A stretch of DNA of 64,000 nt, taken from the NCBI GenBank assembly GCA_022702545.1, contig JAHRBC010000006.1:1922001-1986000 (forward strand). Direction: 5' to 3'. The notes beneath the pieces are model-generated. The model was not told the origin of the DNA, searched no databases, and saw only the letters and a program-made list of their open reading frames with translations. This document shows, piece by piece, positions 57,116 to 64,000 of this stretch (positions are counted from its first letter, which is position 1; each line of letters opens with the position of its first letter). Source of the DNA: Phycomyces nitens. Its lineage: Eukaryota > Mucoromycota > Mucoromycetes > Mucorales > Phycomycetaceae. The position numbers and the translations under genes were made by a program.

Positions 57116-58830
57116 TTGATATTCTTAGATCATAACAATAATAAGTATTATGCCACATTAGATACCAAACTGTGCACTGCTCTATCGAAATATGGTTATG
57201 TACACGATATATCCATAAACACCTTGTTTGGGTTCATTGATGGAAGTAGATACGCATATGTGGAACATCCTCTCAGTGAGGAAGGTACTCTTCTCTCTCT
57301 TGGGCTCAAGATGGAATTTGATGGTACGACCACCTTCTTGGCCACTTGGCTCAACATGGGAGCTCACTGCTCTCACTGTCAAACCATGGGTTATGATCTT
57401 GACAAACTCCCCAGTCGCCATCGCAAAACACGATCCTGCTATGGATGCCACCAAGTTGGTCACCTTTGCTCTAGCTGTTCCCGTGCTGCAGAGGTTGATA
57501 ACTCATACAAGCTGGAACGCAAGTCTTCTGTGCAACATGGCCCTTCCATCCACACCAGACCTTCCGTCCCAACCTCCAAGAAGACTGTGGGCCCATCAGT
57601 AGTAATCAAGAACCGCTTCGAGATTCTTGACCCTTTCCTTTCCTCTGCTGCATCCAAGCACAATCCTGCTAATCTCGACATTGTTTCCAAGGACAAGAAG
57701 ATCACAAATTCTCCGGTATAGGGAATTGAGACCGGACCCACTCAGCTTGAGCTCCCAAAAAACGGGTTGCAACCTCAATGAAACACTTTGACTTCTCTGC
57801 AGTAGACATGAGAGACAGGGAAATTATCCCTAAAGATGATTCTGATCTTACTGATTATGATATGGACGAAGTAGATAACCACTTTGAGACCGATATAGGA
57901 GAGGATGGTGTGTCCGTGCACGATACTCCACACCTCAACAAATCTATTATTAAAATTGCATCTACGAATTGCCATGGACTGGCTAAAACCAACAGCCCAC
58001 AGACAAGCTCATTTTTTATAAGACACCTTTGATCCTGCGGGATCGATTTACTAGCCCTTCAAGAAAGCCATATCAATACTGAACATCTTCAACAGATGTT
58101 TAATATTCAATTCCATGCCCAGGACTCCCTATAGTCCTCACATTGCGGCTTAGTTTCCCTTTCTCCACATATATCTTTTGTTAACCCTCTCTTTAGCCCT
58201 TGTGGACGCTGTATCTCTACTACTGTCATACATGCTAACAATATCTTTCCCTCTTTTCGTGTACGTGTTATTTATGCTCCTGCAACCTACCGGGAATGCT
58301 ATTCTTTCGTTAATCTTAGGGGACACCTGTAAAGTACAGGATGCTATACAAAATATTTTCACTGTTCCGGCAAAAAAAGCTTGAGTGCGACTACTTGGGT
58401 TTTGTCCGGCCCGCGACCCCCTGTCTCCTTACCAAACTGGATTCGTGTTCCCTAAGATCACTGCTCTTTTAATTTAAATAGACGTCTCTTTAAGATGTGA
58501 ATACAAATTGTACAAAGTAGAAGGACGCCTGGTGGTGGAGAGAAATAGACATGCAGTGCTGCTTTAAAATGGTTTGATATTCCACACGTTTACTGGCTAA
58601 ACCAGGTCTAGCATATACAGTTGTTTATTGTCAAAAAGGATAGACATTATTTTCGGTTGACCCATATTAAGCTGGCAAATATTGTTGCGCTTTTTCAAGC
58701 CTCAAGAAAATCGAATTTTATAAGATGAACACCTCTTTATAATGAGCTTTTCCATTGTGAATTCCACGGGGAAATGGACCTTTCTGATCATAAGCTTCTT
58801 TGGCTGGTTTGTCGGTTTTGAGGAATGTAA
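57116..58830 (+). pseudogene. LINE (non-LTR retrotransposon) relic: ORF1 and endonuclease
   Basis: The first frame (57116-57721, 201 codons) is a gag-like ORF1 with a perfect zinc knuckle CYGCHQVGHLCSSC (CX2CX4HX4C) and a preceding CSHC pair. The next frames carry an APE-type endonuclease: IIKIASTNCHGLAKTN, LLALQESHI, SPCGRCISTTVIHANN, VRVIYAPATYRECYSF and, after stops and frameshifts, DLSDHKLLWLV near 58778-58815, the SDH motif. No reverse transcriptase follows before the frames end. It is 3'-truncated and dead. Confidence 0.8.
58308..58358. repeat. 51-bp dispersed repeat, copy B
   Basis: Second copy of the 51-base segment at 44958-45008, here inside the endonuclease part of the LINE relic. 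Confidence 0.85.
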
Positions 58831-59865
58831 TGAGGGGGGTTTTCTTCTTGGTTTATTTGATAGAATGAATGATTTCTAGATAGATTGATTGTCTAATGAC
58901 TATACTTTTTTTTTTTGGCTATGTCTACTGTATCAATCGATATTTCTTGCTTCTTTCTCCCAATATATTCTTATTTGACATACTCTGAGAACCTACTTGA
59001 TCGAGGGAATTACTGTCTAAAGCTAAAAGAAGATGAAACAAGTAATTTAATGAATTAAGACATGTATGTATTACTTGCAATATTGGTGTAATAGTCAAAG
59101 GTAGCTTTTGCGCTTTGTAGAGGTAGTCTGGCATATTAGTTGGATATTTTATTCTGCTTACATTCTAAAGGTAGGTATCAATACGTCTATATCAGCATCA
59201 TGTTATTTACCTGTATATATATATATGTGTGTGTGTGCAGATAGATGTATAGAATATTAAAAATGTCTAATAGAATGTACAACATGAAAGAATAAATGTA
59301 TAATGCAAGTAATTCGGAACATTAGATTGCCTTGGCATTTTAGATTGGATGATTACTTGACATTAGAAATAGAAATGAGATGGTCGTAAAGAGGAGACAA
59401 GACAATATTGCTTTACCTTGGAATTACGCTCTAATCAGCAAAGACATGTAGCCTGATGAAGTACCTTCTAAGTATTGATTGAGAGTATATATATAAATAA
59501 ATAAAGGTAAAGAGAGACAGAAATGTATAGTGCGTGAATATTAATTAAGAATGATGAGAAATATGGGTATTTTATTATAGCGACTTTTGACCTCTAAAAG
59601 TTTATTTCTCAATAAAAGAGTGTATCTTGATGACCACATCGCTCTTTCGCATTAAAAAAATCAGTTGAATAATTTATAGTACACATCCAAATTTCCAAAC
59701 AAAAAATCCCTATGGCAACCCCAAACAGATCCACCCCATCGGGCGGCACACACACAACCCTGGACAAAGGTTCTGGGACTCATCCAACGGTCATCCATAA
59801 CCCATAACTCAAAAAACAAGGCAATTACTGTATTTTCAACTCCTTAGAGCGAAGTTCTTTTCAAC
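58831..59865. other. Gene-free spacer
   Basis: AT-rich DNA with a TA/TG run near 59214-59240. No gene motif seen. Confidence 0.4.
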
Positions 59866-60411
59866 ATGACTCCTGCCACTGTTACTTGGGTTCGCACTTC
59901 TCACCACTCCAGCGTATTCTTTAACCTTGGCCGGATGGCTGACTCTGCTCAAGTCGAACAAATTCTCTTCTCCGCCTTTGGCCCATTGGAGGCTCTCTAT
60001 ATTCACCTCACCAACAACAAGGATCTACTTGCCGAGGTCCTATTCATAGATCCCAAGATTCGAGAACAGGCCATCACAGCCGGTTTCTTGCATAATAAAA
60101 AGCGCATTGTTGGTACACCTGGTCTTCCTAACATTGACAATATTGTCAAAATTAATCTGTACAACATCCCCAATTGTTTCCCCGAAGAAGATCTTCAGGA
60201 ACCACTCTTTGAGGCCTTCCAGCCTCATGGCAAGGTTATCCATCTAAAAATCTACCTCACGCCCCTTGAGACATTCCGTGGTGAAGCCGTCGCACTCCTG
60301 GATACCTCGGCTTTCGAGAACCCTGTCCCGCTCACCAACAAACTTCAATTGTCTGGCTCTCTTTTTGGCGAGATTAAATTGCGGGTAAAGAACATTCCTG
60401 CTGTAGTTTAA
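59866..60411 (+). CDS. LINE-ORF1-like protein, intact frame
   Basis: An uninterrupted 181-codon frame from ATG at 59866. It begins TPATVTWVRTSHHSSVFFNL and continues with two alpha-beta segments resembling RRM folds (SAFGPLEALYIHLTNN ... VLFIDPKIREQA; VKINLYNIPNCFPEEDLQEP ... GEAVALLDTSAF), a layout seen in ORF1/gag N-termini of Mucoromycota LINEs. No zinc knuckle and no ORF2 follow. Unlike the relic at 57116-58830 it has no stop or frameshift, so it may be a recent truncated insertion or a domesticated ORF1. The RRM reading is inference. Confidence 0.5.
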   Translation: MTPATVTWVRTSHHSSVFFNLGRMADSAQVEQILFSAFGPLEALYIHLTNNKDLLAEVLFIDPKIREQAITAGFLHNKKRIVGTPGLPNIDNIVKINLYNIPNCFPEEDLQEPLFEAFQPHGKVIHLKIYLTPLETFRGEAVALLDTSAFENPVPLTNKLQLSGSLFGEIKLRVKNIPAVV

Positions 60412-60924
60412 TATTTACCAATCACCTTAAATTATTGTGGAGACTCCGTTTAAAAACGAATAAATTTAGATTCCTCTTGTACACTCACTTTATTCGATTG
60501 ATATATCCTCACAGTACTATCTAGTATCAATTAATACGTATTCGATTGTATTTATATTGATGTGCTAATTTTGACGGCTAGATAACAGGTAGTATTACTC
60601 AATGCTAGACCAAAATTCACTATTCATGAGTCTGGCAAGGTATATTTAATAGGCGTTTTAGAAAAACATTGTATACGTGAGAAACGTCGTGTTCAAATAA
60701 TCCTTGATTGATTCTTCAACTGCCTTTGCTGGTAGTATATTGATTGTTAATCACATCCACTTGGTCATATATGTCAACTATATTTATAAATGAAAATCAC
60801 ACAGGTACAAAAAGAATAGAGTTCCCAAAATGGCAAGTCTGGTATTGAATGTGACTTGTAGTGAGACACTATAAAAATCAATGGTAAAGCACTGGGTGCG
60901 CGACTCTAGTTTTGGCCCTTGACA
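60412..60924. other. Gene-free spacer
   Basis: AT-rich promoter-side DNA upstream of the phosducin-like gene. Nothing recognised. Confidence 0.4.
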
Positions 60925-61874
60925 ATGGATGACCCAAATGCTGATACTGAATGGTGAATATAGAAATCCATCCACGGCCCAGATAATATTTATTTATTTA
61001 TATCTTTAAATAAATTCAAGGAATGACATTCTCCGCGCAAAGGGCATTCTCCCTCCGCGAGATGAGCAAACAAAAGATGAGATTGAGGACTTGTACGCCG
61101 AGGCTCTGCATGCTCGAAGAAGAGAAGAGGAAGACTTGGATAACAAGACCCTTGACGAACTCGATGAGCTAGAGGATCTAGAAGATGATCGCATTATCCT
61201 AGAGTACAGGCAAGGCTTAAAAGCACTTAAGTCTAAAAATTGACAGCTTTGGGGTCCCTCTAGACAAAAGCGCCTGCAGGAAATGCAAGCCGTGACCTCC
61301 AAAGAGAAATATGGCGATGTGGTCCAGATTTCCAAGCCTGATTTTGTAAAGGAAGTGACAGAGGCAAGCAAGGAGTGTTATGTGGTCGTCCACCTCTTCA
61401 AGGACTAGTAAGTGGTTTGTGGTAGGCAAAGTAATTTTGACTGACGGATTGAATAGCATTCCTGCATGCAAATTAATGAACCAGCACCTGGCTGTCTTGG
61501 CCAAGCAGTTCAAGGCCACCAAGTTCTTAAAGATTGTGAGCGACCAGTGTATTCCCAACTACCCGGACCGTAATGTGCCTACCCTATTGATCTATGGCGA
61601 TGGTGACATCAAGGCCAACCTTGTTGGTGCTGTTCAGTTTGGTGGCATGAAGATGACAGTCCAAAGTAAGTTAAATCACACAAAATTTAAATGGTGCTTA
61701 ATTAGATTCTCTCCAGGTCTCCGCACACTACTTGCTCAGTATGGAGCAGTTCCACCAGAGAAGGAGTCGATTGAAAAGGAGCAACCGAAAAAGACAATTT
61801 ACAGCTCTTCAGCAACTGCTGCACTTAGTAGTGACGAAGATGAATCTGATAATGATGATAGAGGCTATTATTAA
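60925..61874 (+). CDS. PLP2: Phosducin-like protein 2 (PLP2/PhLP2)
   Basis: Five exons: MDDPNADTEW from ATG at 60925, then NDILRAKGILPPRDEQTKDE... (resuming about 61014), QKRLQEMQAVTSKEKYGDVVQISKPDFVKEV (61264), PACKLMNQHLAVLAKQF (about 61458), and an acidic C-terminus ending DDRGYY-stop at 61872-61874. The middle is the thioredoxin-like domain (CYVVVHLFKDY, KFLKIVSDQCIPNYPDRN, VPTLLIYGDGD), without the CxxC pair, as in the family. PLP2 works with the chaperonin CCT in folding actin and tubulin. The intron at 61210-61263 starts with GC instead of GT. Length (about 230) matches fungal PLP2. Confidence 0.93.
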
Positions 61875-62121
61875 AAATATATAGAAATCAAACAAGAAAA
61901 AAACACGCTCAACTCTTGAAGACTTTGTCAGTACAAAAAAAATGAATGAATGAAAAAAAAGAGAGAGAGAGAGTTGGAAACAATAGCCCTTTTGAAGCCA
62001 TGCCATGAGTTTCTTGCACGTGACGGCTCTCCTTTGCCTTACATCAGGCTGCCTTCTGGGGTGGAGTTGGCAGTTACATTTTTCTTTCTTTTTCAATCTA
62101 CAATCAACACCAGAGCAGATA

Positions 62122-64000
62122 ATGAGCTCCAAAAAAGCGGGTGCTAGCGGTGGCTACGGAAGAAGCCCACAAAGAGGGCCTCCGCGTGACACAAACCGTC
62201 GTCATGATCTATCATCACCATCACGGCCAGCAGCGCGTTCTACCTTGGGTACCTTTCTCAGCACACAAAGCAGTTCAGAGGAAAGAGGTTGACCTTATTG
62301 GCTAGATCGTAATACAGGAGAACCCCGAGCATTGCAATTGCTACGTCGTGTTCTATTGGATGAAGACGATCCGGCATACTCACGACGAAGTGCAAGTGCA
62401 ACACAGCTATTGCGCTTGCTCGGTGATTCACGCCAACATGAACCCGAATCTTCACCAAATCGGCAGGAGAGAAACCAACTGATGGACATTTGTCTCCATG
62501 GAATAAACAATGGTCCAGATGTACTTACTGTTTTTGAAACGATAAAGGCACCCAAAGCATTGAAACAGTCAGTTGTTCAGATACTGTCATCGCTTGCATG
62601 CAGTACACGTCTTGATATGATTCTTGGTTGGCTATTTGATTATTTGGGCCAATGGAAGGAGGATTATGCTCCTTCTGTAGAGACTAGTAGAGAAAGAGAG
62701 GTTAAGATGTGGCTACTACGCACATTGCAACAGGTACGAGGAGATTAGTAAGACACCAGCGATCCTATGCGTAAACAAAACCTCTTAGATTATCCTTGAC
62801 ATTGGAAGTGATTCATACAACAGACTTCAGTTTGAGGAACTGTCGTCGTCAGTAGTGGCAAACTTGATAACATTTTTGGATGCCATGGATTCTGCTGATT
62901 ACCTTCCTGATGTGCTGGATGCTCTAATCGTATTCTCAAAAAACTGCGGCGAGAAATTTACTGCGAGATTCCAGGTAAATTTGGTTTGTACGATTTGTAG
63001 GGGGCTTTGACTGATAGGCATCAAAGGATGTGATTGACTTGCTAGTCGGTTGGAACATTGATCCTGCCTTGCCCGAGCCAAAGCGATTGTTGCTTAAAGG
63101 CAAGTCTAAACAGTGCCTAGAGTGGGTGGAAAGGGTTAACATGTCTTTACAGAAGCGTACAAGGAATTCCAGCCATTCTGGCAAAACAGACTTCCTTTTG
63201 CGTTTGAGCTTCTTTACCATTTTTTGAACGATATGCGTGGATATGTAACCGAGATCACATCTACAAAGCAGGATCCAAAGGAGATTCAGAAGAAATGCGA
63301 CATGTTTTACAGCTTGTTCAGGTACATTGGTGTACTCGAACCATCTTGTTTATTAACATTGGGTCATCAGTTGCTTCTACTCTATCCTTCAGACCGTAAT
63401 ACTCCTTATACCCACTGAAGATGGCCATCAAAACGAAATGGCAGTCGGACAGCCTTTTGACCAACTTCGTCTGCGTACCCTGGAACTTTTGATGGCGACA
63501 AAAGAAATACCACCCTATAACCAATGGACTGACATGAGTATGTCTATAAATAATACCTCGGGCCTTTTTATCCTAACACGTTGACAATTAGCAAACCAGG
63601 CCATCCTGACGTTAATCTCTGTAAGACAAACTAGCTTTAGAACTTTCCAAGGAGGTATCTATCAGTATTTTACTGCGCAACTTCCAGAGAAATCCGGAAA
63701 AGAGCTTCCTGTGGAACCAATTAAATATGTGGAAATGCTAATCAAGGTATGAAGAAAATTGTGAAAAAGGTCTTGACGATTGACCTTGCCTATACAGATG
63801 GTGCATGCGTTTGGTTCTGATATGGAAGAATCTGTTATCCTTGATTTGCTGGAGACAGACTCACCTCTTTACCGCTTCCGATCCCAGTACAGGGAGGATA
63901 AGCAGTTAAACTCGGGAGTGCTTGTTCTCTTGCGCACGCTGATCAGATTATGCAAAAACCCAAGCTCCCAAGCCAACATTACCAAGAGCATGGTTAACTA
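62122..64000 (+). CDS. SMG1: SMG1-type PI3K-related kinase (partial, N-terminal)
   Basis: A multi-exon gene from ATG at 62122 (MSSKKAGASGGYGRSPQRG), running beyond the right edge. Exons carry HEAT-like helical repeats: RALQLLRRVLLDEDDPAYSR, LMDICLHGINNGPDVLTVFE, MILGWLFDYLGQW, then DVIDLLVGWNIDPALPEPKR, EFQPFWQNRLPFAFELLYHF and LNDMRGYVTE. The DVIDLLVGW-ID and FQPFW segments match the conserved N-terminal block of SMG1, the kinase that phosphorylates UPF1 in nonsense-mediated decay. The kinase domain is outside the window. The first intron probably uses a donor at about 62250 and acceptor at about 62311. The 5' end is only about 250 bases from the PLP2 stop. Confidence 0.82.

Noticed and set aside
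62281..62312. 30-base intron in the SMG1-like gene
   Set aside because: An upstream donor at about 62250 gives a normal ~62-base intron in the same phase, which is preferred.
1..64000. tRNA or rRNA genes
   Set aside because: Scanned by eye for GGTTCGA-type T arms and rRNA blocks; no candidate folded into a convincing cloverleaf. A tRNAscan-SE run would settle it.

Overview
This window looks like nuclear DNA of an early-diverging fungus, most likely Mucoromycota (Mucorales; a Phycomyces-like genome would fit, but the sequence alone does not decide the genus). The grounds are AT-rich intergenic DNA, many short GT-AG introns of about 50-80 nt, fungal orthologues such as a Vps17 retromer subunit, Rad6, Msh2, a Cdc4-like F-box protein and a pepsin-type protease, and abundant relics of Tc1/mariner, LINE, LTR and helicase-bearing elements.

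Layout. 1-11 kb: the start of a minus-strand gene running off the left edge, a Tc1-like transposon with three in-frame stops, an aldo-keto reductase, an eight-exon gene of a lineage-expanded fungal family with a Stowaway-like MITE in one intron, and a second Tc1 relic. 11-22.3 kb is a dense housekeeping stretch: VPS17, a CDC4/Fbw7-like F-box WD40 protein, a phytochelatin-synthase homologue with Ala at the catalytic Cys position, a four-helix membrane protein, RAD6, mitochondrial EF-Ts and ribosomal protein L30. 22.3-39 kb is sparser: a multi-pass membrane protein, a class I cyclic-nucleotide phosphodiesterase with a long repeat-bearing insert, a repeat-rich Pro/Gln protein, a secreted aspartic protease and an ML-domain lipid-binding protein. 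MSH2 occupies 39.5-43.6 kb.

43.6-60.4 kb is an accessory, transposon-rich block. It holds a candidate solo LTR, a PIF1-like helicase fragment, a frameshifted zinc-finger transposon ORF, a Tc1 fragment interrupted by 23 Gs, a hairpin-forming inverted repeat, duplicated segments, an unexplained set of coding-like minus-strand segments with an acidic repeat protein, a LINE relic and a separate LINE-ORF1-like ORF. 60.9-64 kb returns to conserved genes: a phosducin-like PLP2 orthologue and the start of an SMG1 kinase, which runs off the right edge.

Functionally the window joins ubiquitin pathways (RAD6, CDC4-like), DNA repair (RAD6, MSH2), translation and RNA surveillance (L30, EF-Ts, SMG1), endosomal sorting (VPS17, ML protein) and cAMP signalling (PDE). 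These genes are not an operon; only short convergent or divergent spacings suggest shared regulatory DNA. The most notable single observation is the phytochelatin-synthase homologue that keeps His and Asp of the triad but lacks the nucleophilic Cys. All exon models were read by eye and lack transcript support.
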